From NCBI GenBank assembly GCA_022820485.1, contig JAJEFJ010000075.1, forward strand, positions 1-64,000: a stretch of DNA of 64,000 nt, read 5' to 3'. This DNA comes from Candidatus Latescibacterota bacterium. GTDB lineage: Bacteria; Latescibacterota; UBA2968; UBA8231. The notes under the pieces are model-generated. The model made no database searches. It had not been told where the DNA came from and worked only from the letters and a program-made list of their open reading frames with translations. The position numbers and the translations under genes are program-made. How positions within the stretch are numbered: position 1 is the stretch's first letter; each line of letters begins with the position of its first letter. Below are positions 1-8,773 of this stretch, piece by piece.

Positions 1-141
1 GAGGAGGATGCGGGTGGTGGTTTGAATGCGGGGTTGGGGTATCAGTGGAACCAGTTGGTGTTCGACTATGCGTATGACATTGGTTTGGATTTGACTGAGA
101 CCAATGGCGCTCATCGGTTCTCATTCGCATACGAATTCTAA
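1..141 (+). CDS. C-terminal end of an outer-membrane beta-barrel protein (PorV/UPF0164-like), partial
   Basis: Frame 1 is open from the window edge to a TAA at 139-141 and gives 46 residues. They alternate hydrophobic and polar residues as in beta strands (NAGLGYQW, LVFDYAYDIG), pass through an NGAHRFSF segment, and end in FAYEF. A terminal Phe after an aromatic-rich strand is the usual outer-membrane barrel insertion signal. The pattern of an FDYAY strand followed by HRFS near the end is what I know from PorV/PorQ and UPF0164 barrels. Only the tail is visible, so the family is tentative. The next gene starts 55 bp downstream with its own strong ribosome binding site. Confidence 0.5.
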   Translation, partial: EEDAGGGLNAGLGYQWNQLVFDYAYDIGLDLTETNGAHRFSFAYEF

Positions 142-196
142 TACAAAAAACTTGATAAACTCCATCTAGAACTTAGGGTAACAAGGAGATACACAA

Positions 197-3100
197 ATGA
201 CGGTCTGGGCCGGACTTATCGCGCTGGGATTGGGGCTAGGAGCTAGCCTTTTCCTACCGGTGCCGCAAAATCTGAAGACCAGTTTTGACGCCGGACAATC
301 TCTCTACGCCCTTGGCGAGTTTGAAGGGGCGATCATTGAGTATTCAAAGATCGTCAAGTTTGACAGCAAGGCCGTGCGTACCGACAGTGTGCGGGTAGTG
401 TTTGGCAACGACTTGGAATTGCCCGTAGTCGCGGCGGCTTGGTATCAGCTGGGCAACGCTTATAAAAAGAGCGGGCAACACGAAGAAGCGGTAGAAGCCT
501 ATCGCCAAGTTCTCGACGTAGGAAGCGTAGCCGAGGATTTCAAGTCACTGGTGCAGTTCCAAGTTGCCGAGACTCGCTTCCTCGCCAAAGAGTATGGCGA
601 AGCAGCAAAGGAATACAAGCGCTACGTCGAGTTATTCCCCGAGACGCTGGAAGCTGGCAAGGCGTATTTCTACGCGGGCTGGAGCGAGTTTAATACAAAA
701 GAGTATGACCAATCCATCGAAACGCTCAACGGCATGTTGGCGGCTTATCCGCAAGATCGTTATGCGCCGGATTCGCAGTTCCGTATCGCCAGTTCCTTTT
801 ACGAGAAGGGCGAGTATGCCAAAGCCGTTGAGATGGCCAAGACAGTCCTTGACAAGTATCCCAATAGTCCAGTCATTGCCCAAGCCCTTTATCTGGAGGC
901 CAACGCCTACGACCAGATGGGGCGCGACGAGGAGGCAATTAAAGCCTACCGCGATGTGCGCAATCTCTACGACCGGATGTTTGAGCTCTTGCGCGGTTCG
1001 TTTCGCGAAGGTAAAAATGTCGATTTTGAAAACTATCGACAGCTTTTTGAGACTTCCTCGTTGCGCGTTGCTGAGATTTTCCGCAAAACAGACCAATTTG
1101 AGGAAGCCTACCAAGAGTTAATCGCCGCCCAAGAAACTGCCGAGGAACGCTTTTATAAAGCCAAGGTGCAGATGAGAATCGGCGACAACTACATGGAGTG
1201 GGAGAAGTTCAATGAGGCGTGGACTGCTTACAACCAAGTAATTGAACTCTATGGAGATACGCCTTATCCTCCGAACGCTCAGTATCAGAAAGGCGAAGCC
1301 AAGTACTTCGCCGGAGACTACGCTGCTGCCCGTGAAGACTACCTACAACTACTGGGGGACTACCCTGATAGCGATACGGGTTTGCGCTCTGCATCGCTCT
1401 ATAGCGCAGGTTGGTCTGCCGAGAAACTCGGCGTGGTGGATCAGGCTATCGCAAGCTACACGCAGGCAGTGGACAACTTTCCCCGCTCCGACCAAGCGCC
1501 GTTGTGCTTATTGCGCATCGCTCGGCTAAACTACGAGCAGCAGAAAGTCCAAGAGGCTATTGAAGCCTACAGGGCTATAACGGAAAGCTATCAGGATACG
1601 CGGCATACGGCTGATGCTTACTATGGCCTTGGTATTCTCTATCGAGACGAAGACCGGAAAGACGAGGCCATCGCTGCTTTCTCCAAGGTTGACCGCGATG
1701 CCCGCGAGACATACATCGCCGCGCTGATTGAGGCGGCTAACCTCTACATTTCTCAGGATCGCATCACCGAGGGGCGTGCGCTGCTCAATCAATTGCTGGA
1801 AGGCGTGACCGGCGACCGCGATTTGGAGGCTAGGGCCCATTTCCAGATGGCTCAACTCGACCTCAATAATAAAAACTACGTCGATGCAGTCGAGCGCTAT
1901 ACCATGGTACTTGAAGAGTACCCAGAAAGCGATGTCATTCGCGATACCCGCTACGGGCGTGCGTTGGCCTATCACTATTCGGGCCGTTACGACCGTGCGT
2001 TGCTCGATTACAAGTGGCTGTTGGACACCAAAATCCCCAAGGCGATGCAGCTAAAAGTCTCCTTCTCGATGGCGCTGTCGTACTCGGCGGAAGGCAATGA
2101 TGCCGAAGCGGAGAAGCTGCTGAACGAGGTCATTGCTTCTGGGGATGAGAGCTTGGTGCGTTCGGCGCGGCTACAGCTAATCTCAATGGCCGAGAAGAAG
2201 GGCAATCCAGAGGAAGCGGTGCGCATCTATGAAGAGATGTTGGCTACTACGACCTCCAGGGAAGACCGGGAGCGTTTACTAATTCGTTTGGCCAATGCCT
2301 ACTTCAAACTGGATAAGTTCCAACAGAGCATTGAAGCAGCCCAACAACTCATCGACTTGGCCATCAATGTCGAGAGCATTGCCAACGCGCTCTTCGTCCA
2401 AGGCAACTGTTTCTACAGGTCGGAACAGTTCGTCCAAGCGATTGCCACGTATAACACCATCATCGAAAACTACCCGCAGATTGCTTGGGCCAAAAATGCC
2501 CAATTTCAAATAGGCGTAGCTTATAACAAGCTATCGGCTAACGGCAATGTTGACGTGCTGCCAGCGATGTCCCAAGCGTTTAATACCTACTACACCCAAT
2601 ATCCTGACGACGAGCGCGCTGTGCATGCCTATTACTACGATGCTTGGGCGCATTATCGGATGGGTAAATGGCGCGACGCCAGCGGTATTTTTGCTAGCCT
2701 AGCAGATAAGTATCCGCAGTCCCGCTATGCATCTGAGGCGCTTTTTCGCGCTGGCGATGCCCTGTTTAACATGACCAATAGAAGCGGCGTGGAGAACAAA
2801 AACCAGCACTACCTAGATGCTATGGTTTACTACGACCGAATCATTAGGCGCTATCCTCAGTCGGGCCATATGGACGATGCCCTCTACAACAAGGCTTGGT
2901 GTCTGATCAACCTCGACCGCAAGGAAGAAGCGGTGCCAATTTTCGAGAGAATAGTCGCTGAACATCCCAACGGTACGTATGGGGCACGCAGCCAATTCAC
3001 GCTCGGAGATTACTATTACGGCCTCAAGAATTACGAGAAGGCCACCGAAAGCTACCAGACTTTCTTAGATCGCTTTTCCGCTGACAAGTTGACTGCCCAA

Positions 3101-3442
3101 GATCGAGCGCTGCCGAACAAGGCAAGGACGCTACTCGGACATTTGGCTGAGATCGATGCCTACAATCTTTATGCAACGGGCGAGCAGCTTTTGGCTGAGA
3201 AGAATTACGACGAGGCCATGGCGGTCTTCAAGGAAGTGCAGCAGAAGTATCCCAAGAGCGATCAGGCTGTCAATTCACTAGTCAACATCGGTGCCGCCTA
3301 TATGGCCCAAGAGGAATTCCGTCAGGCTGGTGCTGTCTTTCAGGAGGTCGTCGACAACTATGGCGACAACCCCAAATACGTGACGCAGGTGGACTATGCC
3401 AGAGAGCAGCTACAGGTAATGCAGGAAGCTCGCGTCCTCTAA
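197..3442 (+). CDS. Giant tetratricopeptide-repeat envelope protein
   Basis: The protein has 1081 residues. A short hydrophobic N-terminal segment (about residues 4-20) looks like a signal peptide or membrane anchor. The rest is almost entirely TPR units of the YbgF/BamD-like type, recognisable from recurring AxxxYxxxxxxYPxS boundaries and G-x-Y/F-x-x-A helices. TPR arrays are protein-binding scaffolds. The start is the ATG at 197, with AAGGAG eight to nine bases upstream. It is followed at 43 bp by ExbB, then ExbD and a TonB-like/DUF4159 protein on the same strand. A role as periplasmic scaffold or partner of that energised complex is inferred from context. The exact number of repeats was not counted. 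Confidence 0.85.
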   Translation: MTVWAGLIALGLGLGASLFLPVPQNLKTSFDAGQSLYALGEFEGAIIEYSKIVKFDSKAVRTDSVRVVFGNDLELPVVAAAWYQLGNAYKKSGQHEEAVEAYRQVLDVGSVAEDFKSLVQFQVAETRFLAKEYGEAAKEYKRYVELFPETLEAGKAYFYAGWSEFNTKEYDQSIETLNGMLAAYPQDRYAPDSQFRIASSFYEKGEYAKAVEMAKTVLDKYPNSPVIAQALYLEANAYDQMGRDEEAIKAYRDVRNLYDRMFELLRGSFREGKNVDFENYRQLFETSSLRVAEIFRKTDQFEEAYQELIAAQETAEERFYKAKVQMRIGDNYMEWEKFNEAWTAYNQVIELYGDTPYPPNAQYQKGEAKYFAGDYAAAREDYLQLLGDYPDSDTGLRSASLYSAGWSAEKLGVVDQAIASYTQAVDNFPRSDQAPLCLLRIARLNYEQQKVQEAIEAYRAITESYQDTRHTADAYYGLGILYRDEDRKDEAIAAFSKVDRDARETYIAALIEAANLYISQDRITEGRALLNQLLEGVTGDRDLEARAHFQMAQLDLNNKNYVDAVERYTMVLEEYPESDVIRDTRYGRALAYHYSGRYDRALLDYKWLLDTKIPKAMQLKVSFSMALSYSAEGNDAEAEKLLNEVIASGDESLVRSARLQLISMAEKKGNPEEAVRIYEEMLATTTSREDRERLLIRLANAYFKLDKFQQSIEAAQQLIDLAINVESIANALFVQGNCFYRSEQFVQAIATYNTIIENYPQIAWAKNAQFQIGVAYNKLSANGNVDVLPAMSQAFNTYYTQYPDDERAVHAYYYDAWAHYRMGKWRDASGIFASLADKYPQSRYASEALFRAGDALFNMTNRSGVENKNQHYLDAMVYYDRIIRRYPQSGHMDDALYNKAWCLINLDRKEEAVPIFERIVAEHPNGTYGARSQFTLGDYYYGLKNYEKATESYQTFLDRFSADKLTAQDRALPNKARTLLGHLAEIDAYNLYATGEQLLAEKNYDEAMAVFKEVQQKYPKSDQAVNSLVNIGAAYMAQEEFRQAGAVFQEVVDNYGDNPKYVTQVDYAREQLQVMQEARVL

Positions 3443-3485
3443 CTTCTGCTTTTTTTGCGTCCTAACTTAAGGAGGAAAAAAGAAA

Positions 3486-4139
3486 ATGATTGAACTTTTT
3501 CGCGAAGGCGGACCTTTCATGTATCCTTTGGGACTCTGGTCTATGCTTTCCATTGCATTCTTTCTCGAGCGCATTTGGACGTATGCACGGCTGCGCTCCG
3601 AGGACGAATTGGCCGAAATCACCAATGACATTAACGCACGTATAGACTCGGGTGCTTCCATTGAGCAACTCAAGGAATACTGTGCCGAGGTTGGCAAGCT
3701 CGAAGGCGAGGTGTACGGCGAGGGGATTGAGCGCTTTGAACACTTATCGCGTGAGCAACGCACGCTGGAGGAGATGCGCGAAGAAATGAACGGTACGGTT
3801 GAACGCGCCGCCTTGGCGTATCTTGAACGGTATCTGGCCGTTATTGACTTCGTGTCCAAGTCCGTGGTGTTGCTCGGCCTGCTGGGCACGGTCAACGGTA
3901 TGATCAACGCGTTTGAAGGTATTGCGGAAAAGGGACTTGGTGAGCCGACGATCGTCGCCGCAGGTATTTCCGAAGCGCTAATCACTACGGTTACCGGTCT
4001 GGTGATCGCCGTGCCTTCAATCGCTATCTTCACGTACTTTAGCAACCGCGCCACGGGCAAGTCTGTTCAGTTTGAAGCATATGGCCACGGTTTTGTGGAC
4101 GCCCTGCTACGTCGTTGGCAAGGTACGCAAGCTGCCTAA
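3486..4139 (+). CDS. MotA/TolQ/ExbB proton-channel family protein
   Basis: This 217-aa inner-membrane protein has the three-helix ExbB/TolQ layout: TM1 near residues 10-26, a cytoplasmic helical loop, TM2 near 117-136 containing LLGLLGTVNGMI, and TM3 near 150-175 in EALITTVTGLVIAVPS. Both quoted motifs are family hallmarks lining the proton path. With ExbD it uses proton motive force to drive an outer-membrane process. A good Shine-Dalgarno (AGGAGG) precedes the ATG. It lies between the TPR protein and ExbD, so it is part of the same operon. Whether it is TolQ-like or ExbB-like cannot be told from sequence alone; no TolA, TolB or Pal is adjacent. Confidence 0.93.
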   Translation: MIELFREGGPFMYPLGLWSMLSIAFFLERIWTYARLRSEDELAEITNDINARIDSGASIEQLKEYCAEVGKLEGEVYGEGIERFEHLSREQRTLEEMREEMNGTVERAALAYLERYLAVIDFVSKSVVLLGLLGTVNGMINAFEGIAEKGLGEPTIVAAGISEALITTVTGLVIAVPSIAIFTYFSNRATGKSVQFEAYGHGFVDALLRRWQGTQAA

Positions 4140-4169
4140 GGCGGCTCTTTTTTAGGAGGCATGAGATAG

Positions 4170-4577
4170 ATGGCTGAGAGAGTAGAAAAAAAAGAACTGA
4201 CCATGCCCGATCTGACTCCGATGATTGACGTGGTCTTTCAGCTACTCATCTTCTTCATGGTGACTGCTGTGTTCGCCATTACTCCGGGTTTGGACATCAA
4301 ATTGCCCGAGGCCGAAGAGGCTCAGGCACCGGAGAAGGAGAACCTCTTTATCGTCGTGGATCAGGACGGCAACATGAAGCTGAACCACAAGTCGGTGACC
4401 TTTGCAACCCTCAAAGAGGAATTGCAAGCGAAGAGACAGCTGTTGGACAACACCACGATGATTATCATCCAAGGAGACGAGCGCTCTACGCATGGGCAAA
4501 TCGTCCAGATCATGGACATTGCTCGTCAAGTGGGCGTCGTTGATCAGGTCATCGCCACGGAACCGCAACGCAACTGA
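4170..4577 (+). CDS. ExbD/TolR family biopolymer transport protein
   Basis: The protein has 135 residues, the normal length for ExbD/TolR. After a short charged cytoplasmic tail comes MPDLTPMIDVVFQLLIFFMV, the single membrane helix carrying the essential proton-accepting Asp (about residue 20). The periplasmic domain follows and contains the usual I-x-x-D/G-D-x-x-x-x-H-G pattern (IIIQGDERSTHG). It should form the rotor or plug of the ExbBD motor with the 217-aa ExbB 30 bp upstream. AGGAGG precedes the ATG. The downstream neighbour is a TonB-like fusion, which suggests that this pair energises an envelope machine. Confidence 0.93.
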   Translation: MAERVEKKELTMPDLTPMIDVVFQLLIFFMVTAVFAITPGLDIKLPEAEEAQAPEKENLFIVVDQDGNMKLNHKSVTFATLKEELQAKRQLLDNTTMIIIQGDERSTHGQIVQIMDIARQVGVVDQVIATEPQRN

Positions 4578-4614
4578 GTGAGGTTTCTAGGCCCTGTTAA
4601 TAGGGGGAAGAACT

Positions 4615-5976
4615 GTGGTAGACGAGTATAAAAAAGCAGTACAAGCCCAGCGCCAAAAAACGGCCTATATGGCTGTCGGTGCGGCCTTTCTCATTCACGT
4701 ACTTTTCATCCTGTCCAAGTGGGTGGTAATCGCAGCCGGTTTGGCGGGTGTTGGAGTACTGTTATACGCCCTATATACGGCTACCACCGGCCGCCGGCTG
4801 AGCATGGGAGTGGCCTTTGTCCTCTCATTATCCATCCACGTTGGCGTCTTCGTTTACGATTATCTCTTTGGCATTGGCGAAGAACAGGAAACGGAGGCGC
4901 TTATTATTTTCCGTGCTCCTCCGCCCATTCTCGAAAAGAACTTCGACTTAGCCAAGCGGCCTGAGATATCCGAAGTGCAGATGGAGATGCTACAGTCGAT
5001 GGCACCGCCGGATTTGCCGCAGGATATATCGGCGATAGCCGATGTTAGTGCGGTAGGTAGCGACTTACTGAGTTCGGTTTTACCCGGTACGCAGGTCTTG
5101 GGTGCCTTTTCGGGTGCCAAGGCCGAAGAGTTGGCCTTCGACGAGGTCGCGATGATCGAAGTGGCGGAAACGTCGGCACCAGTGCAAGAGGCTCTGAGCC
5201 TGAGGCATGAATTGCTCAATGTCGGCGACCTAGACATCGGCCGCTATCAAGCGGTCTTGATTCACGATCCCGACAATAAACGCAATATCCGCGGCTTCTT
5301 TAACATGACAGTTATTGACTACGATATCGCAGACAAGAATCGCGATCGGTTCCCAACTGCGGTAGAGGAGTTGATGCGATATATGCGCGACCATACCCAA
5401 ATTAATGCCCGTATTGAGGGCACGACCTTGGAATTTTCGGATCCGCGCATCATGGATGCCCCCATGATTTATGTGACGGGCAACGATGCTGTCTTGCAAA
5501 TCAGCGGTACAGAGAAAACCAACCTAGGCGACTATCTCAAGAATGGTGGTTTTCTCTATGCCGAGGAAATTCGCCAAAGCGACTCTGAGAACGGACTTGA
5601 CGGCAAAGAAGCCGGGGTTTCGGGTACGCCGTTTGACCGCCAGTTCAAGGCTCTGATGAAAGATCCGTTGGTATTGGGTAGCGATGGCTCCAAGTGGCAG
5701 AAAGTGCCCAAGACCCACGATCTCTACTATAGCTTCTGGGATTTTCCCGACGGCCCGCCTATGGGTGGCGCACCGGCTGGCAATGTGTTCGACTTGGAGA
5801 TGCTGGAACTGCGCGGTCGGGTTGCGGTGGTCTTCAGTGATCTAAATATTAGCTGGTACTGGGGAGATCCGCTGGCCGATGCACGAGAGCGCGGGTTGCA
5901 GTTCGGGGTCAACCTAATAGTCTATGCGTTGACTCAGCCGGGCGGCATCGCCAACGTGACCCAGTTTACTCAATAA
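4615..5976 (+). CDS. TonB-like membrane-anchored DUF4159 protein
   Basis: The protein has 453 residues from a GTG start at 4615, with AGGGGGAAG upstream. The first ~90 residues hold three hydrophobic segments (about 18-36, 38-56, 62-82). They are followed by a Pro-rich stretch (IFRAPPPILEKNF) like the TonB post-membrane linker. Residues ~190-445 match the DUF4159 pattern: a YDIADKNRDRFP segment, a beta-alpha unit ending LGDYLKNGGFLYAEE, and a final NISWYWGDP...QFGVNLIVYALT element. DUF4159 proteins often accompany membrane-energising or MoxR-type clusters and resemble GATase1-like folds, but their function is not established. As the last gene after ExbBD it is probably the TonB-like energy acceptor; that is inference. 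Confidence 0.72.
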   Translation: MVDEYKKAVQAQRQKTAYMAVGAAFLIHVLFILSKWVVIAAGLAGVGVLLYALYTATTGRRLSMGVAFVLSLSIHVGVFVYDYLFGIGEEQETEALIIFRAPPPILEKNFDLAKRPEISEVQMEMLQSMAPPDLPQDISAIADVSAVGSDLLSSVLPGTQVLGAFSGAKAEELAFDEVAMIEVAETSAPVQEALSLRHELLNVGDLDIGRYQAVLIHDPDNKRNIRGFFNMTVIDYDIADKNRDRFPTAVEELMRYMRDHTQINARIEGTTLEFSDPRIMDAPMIYVTGNDAVLQISGTEKTNLGDYLKNGGFLYAEEIRQSDSENGLDGKEAGVSGTPFDRQFKALMKDPLVLGSDGSKWQKVPKTHDLYYSFWDFPDGPPMGGAPAGNVFDLEMLELRGRVAVVFSDLNISWYWGDPLADARERGLQFGVNLIVYALTQPGGIANVTQFTQ

Positions 5977-6000
5977 GCACCCTTCAAGTAGCAACAGCTC

Positions 6001-6041
6001 GGATGCCCTGCTGGTAAACCACCGGTAGGGCATCCTTATTT
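6001..6041. terminator. Bidirectional intrinsic terminator
   Basis: Two 15-nt arms (6001-6015 and 6021-6035) pair almost fully (GGATGCCCT with AGGGCATCC plus a G-U-containing inner part). On the plus strand they are followed by TTATTTT. The hairpin lies between the convergent ends of the DUF4159 gene and aroA, so it can stop transcription from both sides. Confidence 0.8.
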
Positions 6042-6058
6042 TGACCATTCCCTTCCAC

Positions 6059-7342
6059 TCACGCCGATCCTTTTATCTGATCCCAGACGGCGAAGTATGT
6101 CGGAAAAGTTTTGCCGACGCATCCGGGGTCGTTGATGTAGATTCCGGGCACTCGCAATCCGACTAGAGCAAAACTCATAGCTACTCGGTGATCTTTATAG
6201 GTGTCGATGTTGCTGCTTTTGGGTTTAGAAGGCGCGATAGTAACGCCATCTCTGTGCTCTTCTACTTCTACGCCGAGCCGACGCAGTTGGGCGACCATAG
6301 CGGCAATCCGGTCAGTCTCTTGCCAGCGCGTGTGCTCGATGTTGCGGATACGGACTGGATCCTTGGCAAAGGGAGCGATCGCGGCCAGCGTTAATGAGGT
6401 GTCTGATATGGCTTTCATATCGACGTCTATGCCTCTGAGTTGATCCGGCCCGATCACCTCAACTCCGCGGGCGTAACGGTTGACCGTGCAGCCCATTTTC
6501 TCGAGCACATCGACGAAGTGGATATCGCCTTGGGCTGAGTCGGCGGCAATGTCGGCTACGCGTACCCGACCACCGGTGAGCGCAGCGGCGGCAAAGAAGT
6601 ACGAGGCGTTGGAAGCATCCGGCTCAATGGTGTAGGTACGGGGCGTGTAGCATTGGCTGCCGGCGACGCGAAAGCGCCGGTACTCGTCGTGCTCGACCTC
6701 GATTCCAAATGCCTGCATTACCGCCATAGTGATGTCGATATATTCGGTCTTGAACCCGCTGACCATTTCGATTTCCAAGCCGTTGTCGGCGTAGGGAGCA
6801 ACGAGCAGCAGCGAAGTGAGGAACTGGCTGCTTTTGCTGGCGTCGAGTCGGGTTTTTCCACCTCTGAACCCCTTGGCTCGTACTTCTATGGGTAGGCATC
6901 CATTGCGAGAACGAGCGTCGATCCCGAGTTGGCCGAGTGCGTCGAGCAGATCAGCCATCGGTCGGCTCTGGCGCATGGGCGCGTCTCCGTCGATGATGAA
7001 GGTTCCATTGCCGAGCGCGACATAGCTTGTGATCGACCGAGAAGTAGTGCCCGAATTGCCGATGTACAGCTCGGTACCATCGGCGGGAATCTGTCCCCCA
7101 TTGCCTGCGACCACAAAGCTGGCCGTCTTTGGATCGGCCTCTATTGAGACGCCGAGTTTGCGCAGTGCCTGGACCATGTAGTCAGTGTCGTCACTAAAGA
7201 GTGCACCCGTAAGGTGCGATTCTCCGTTAGCTAGTGCCGCGATCAGTAGCGCCCGGTTGGTATAGCTTTTGGAACCGGGAACGGAGACTTTGGCGTCGAG
7301 AGGTTTTTGCAGAGGTTGTATTTCGAGCGAATCAGTGTTCAT
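6059..7342 (-). CDS. aroA: 3-phosphoshikimate 1-carboxyvinyltransferase (EPSP synthase)
   Basis: This 427-aa cytoplasmic enzyme of the shikimate pathway transfers the enolpyruvyl group of PEP to shikimate-3-phosphate. Family motifs are clear: PGSKSYTNRALL at the N-terminus (phosphate-binding Lys-Ser), GNSGTTSR in the PEP site, EPDASNASYFFAAAALTGG in the second half, QETDRIAAM (usually K-E-S/T-D-R) and KDHRVAMSFALVGL near the end. The GNSGTT form, rather than GNAGTA, is closer to class II-type enzymes. It stands alone, convergent with the DUF4159 operon and divergent from the DapA-like gene. No clear Shine-Dalgarno is visible before the ATG at 7342. Confidence 0.95.
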   Translation of the reverse strand: MNTDSLEIQPLQKPLDAKVSVPGSKSYTNRALLIAALANGESHLTGALFSDDTDYMVQALRKLGVSIEADPKTASFVVAGNGGQIPADGTELYIGNSGTTSRSITSYVALGNGTFIIDGDAPMRQSRPMADLLDALGQLGIDARSRNGCLPIEVRAKGFRGGKTRLDASKSSQFLTSLLLVAPYADNGLEIEMVSGFKTEYIDITMAVMQAFGIEVEHDEYRRFRVAGSQCYTPRTYTIEPDASNASYFFAAAALTGGRVRVADIAADSAQGDIHFVDVLEKMGCTVNRYARGVEVIGPDQLRGIDVDMKAISDTSLTLAAIAPFAKDPVRIRNIEHTRWQETDRIAAMVAQLRRLGVEVEEHRDGVTIAPSKPKSSNIDTYKDHRVAMSFALVGLRVPGIYINDPGCVGKTFPTYFAVWDQIKGSA

Positions 7343-7495
7343 GTTTAACTAAACGTTGGGTGGCATGATGCGAGTGGCACGAGGCCATGCATAATCTGGT
7401 ATCTCGCGGTGTTCTGAGCAATGCCTGCTTGGGATGTCTTAGGCTGGAGGGTACTGGTGTTTTCCCCTACATTTATTCGCAAAAGGAATGCGTCA

Positions 7496-8416
7496 ATGCC
7501 ATCAGTCAAGAAGCCGGACGAGATCAAAAATTTACTTGAAGGTCCGGTCAATTCCATCCCCACCACATTTTTGCCCAACGGCCAACTAGATTGGGAGGGC
7601 ATCGGTCGTATAATCGACATCGGCATCGCCAGCGGCAGCAAGGTCAGCTTGCTGACCTACGGAGACAGCCAGTTCGAGTTCCTCAGCGATGAAGAAGTCG
7701 CCCAGCTCACTCGCTTCTTGGTTGACCGGGTCGCCGGACGGGCGTTGACGGTGGCGGCCACTCGGCGCTGGCCAGACGACCGAGCGGTCCAATTCGCCGA
7801 GTATTGCCGCAGTTGGGGTGCCGATGTGCTGATGGTGCTGCCACCTGAACAAGCCCAGCCGCAGGGCAAGATCGTCCAATACCGCAAAGTAGCCCAAGTC
7901 ATGCCTCTGATGTTGGTGGGGTGTCCTCCCTATGAAATTCTCGACGAACTACTCGACGCGCCCAACATATGCACCTTCAAAGAAGACGGCACACTTGAAT
8001 ACGCAAAGGCGACTATGCACCGCTACGGTGACCGGTGGAAATTCATGACCGGCGGGGGACTATGGCGCAATTTCGCACAATGGCCCTGCGGCATCCGCGC
8101 CTTTTTTTCCTATCCATCTTCATTTGCTCCCCACATAGCACAAAGCTACTGGCGGGCCTTCCAAGACGGCGACGCCAAAACAGCCCAGACTATCATCACC
8201 CAAATTGAAGAGCCTTTCTGGGGAGTGGCCACAGATGTGCTAGGCGGCGGTCAGGCTGTGTGGCGCACCGCGCTTGAACTCAACGGCATTGCCTCGCGCT
8301 GGTTGCGCCCACCTATGGTCACGGCTACGGACGAGGAGGTGGAGAAGATCGCTGCCGTCTTGGATGCCATCGGGCTAATCCCTTCTGAGACGAGCAACCC
8401 TTCTGCTAAGAATTGA
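7496..8416 (+). CDS. Dihydrodipicolinate synthase/N-acetylneuraminate lyase family aldolase
   Basis: The protein has 306 residues from the ATG at 7496, which has AAAAGGA about ten bases upstream. The frame is open to 7421, but that earlier ATG has no ribosome site and would add 25 unlikely residues. It is a DapA-type TIM barrel: an N-terminal GPVNSIPTTFLPNGQLDWEG segment, a mid-barrel VLMVLPPE strand, and the Schiff-base lysine in NICTFKEDG. Members condense or cleave pyruvate-type substrates. True DapA is unlikely because the GTTGE-type motif is replaced by LLTYGDSQFEFLS and the family Tyr region is altered (LVGCPPYEI). The substrate is unknown. It is transcribed alone, divergently from aroA. 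Confidence 0.82.
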   Translation: MPSVKKPDEIKNLLEGPVNSIPTTFLPNGQLDWEGIGRIIDIGIASGSKVSLLTYGDSQFEFLSDEEVAQLTRFLVDRVAGRALTVAATRRWPDDRAVQFAEYCRSWGADVLMVLPPEQAQPQGKIVQYRKVAQVMPLMLVGCPPYEILDELLDAPNICTFKEDGTLEYAKATMHRYGDRWKFMTGGGLWRNFAQWPCGIRAFFSYPSSFAPHIAQSYWRAFQDGDAKTAQTIITQIEEPFWGVATDVLGGGQAVWRTALELNGIASRWLRPPMVTATDEEVEKIAAVLDAIGLIPSETSNPSAKN

Positions 8417-8439
8417 TTGCGGTTCAACTGCACAGCCGA

Positions 8440-8735
8440 GGACCGAGCCGGGACTCGTCATGCAGCTACCGGCCTCGCTGTCGCTAGACCAGCCCGTAGC
8501 ACTATAACTGCCGATCAGCGACGATTTGCCGCGCTGGGGATTGGCAGGTCGGGTTCACGAGGTAATTTTGCGGATACGGCTGATGCGCGCCACCGACCGC
8601 GACCGTTTCAGCTTCAAGCTGAACGGCGACGAGTTGCCAGCGCATATCACGCGCAAGATTGACCACATCTATCAGATGACTGCGCCGCGCTACCGCTGGC
8701 ATTCGATTTTGAGCCTGAAAATTGAGTATATAGAT
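8440..8735 (+). pseudogene. Decayed C-terminal fragment of an unidentified protein
   Basis: One frame reads MQLPASLSLDQPVAL, hits an in-frame TAA at 8505-8507, and resumes as LPISDDLPRWGLAGRVHEV with a coherent continuation through LRIRLMRATDRDRFSFKLNG and ITRKIDHIYQMTAPRYR before running out. The composition is protein-like on both sides of the stop, and no start codon with a ribosome site exists. This is therefore best read as the remnant of a longer gene. It fills most of the 357-bp gap between the aldolase and the next secreted protein. I do not recognise the parent family. Confidence 0.55.
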
Positions 8736-8773
8736 TTACCTTACCATTCCCCATTATAGAGAGGATACCTGCC

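Noticed and set aside
632-1114. Long minus-strand open frame inside the giant TPR gene
   Set aside because: It is fully contained in the 1081-aa gene on the opposite strand, has no ribosome site, and its residue make-up is that of an antisense shadow. The same holds for most open frames lying within other genes.
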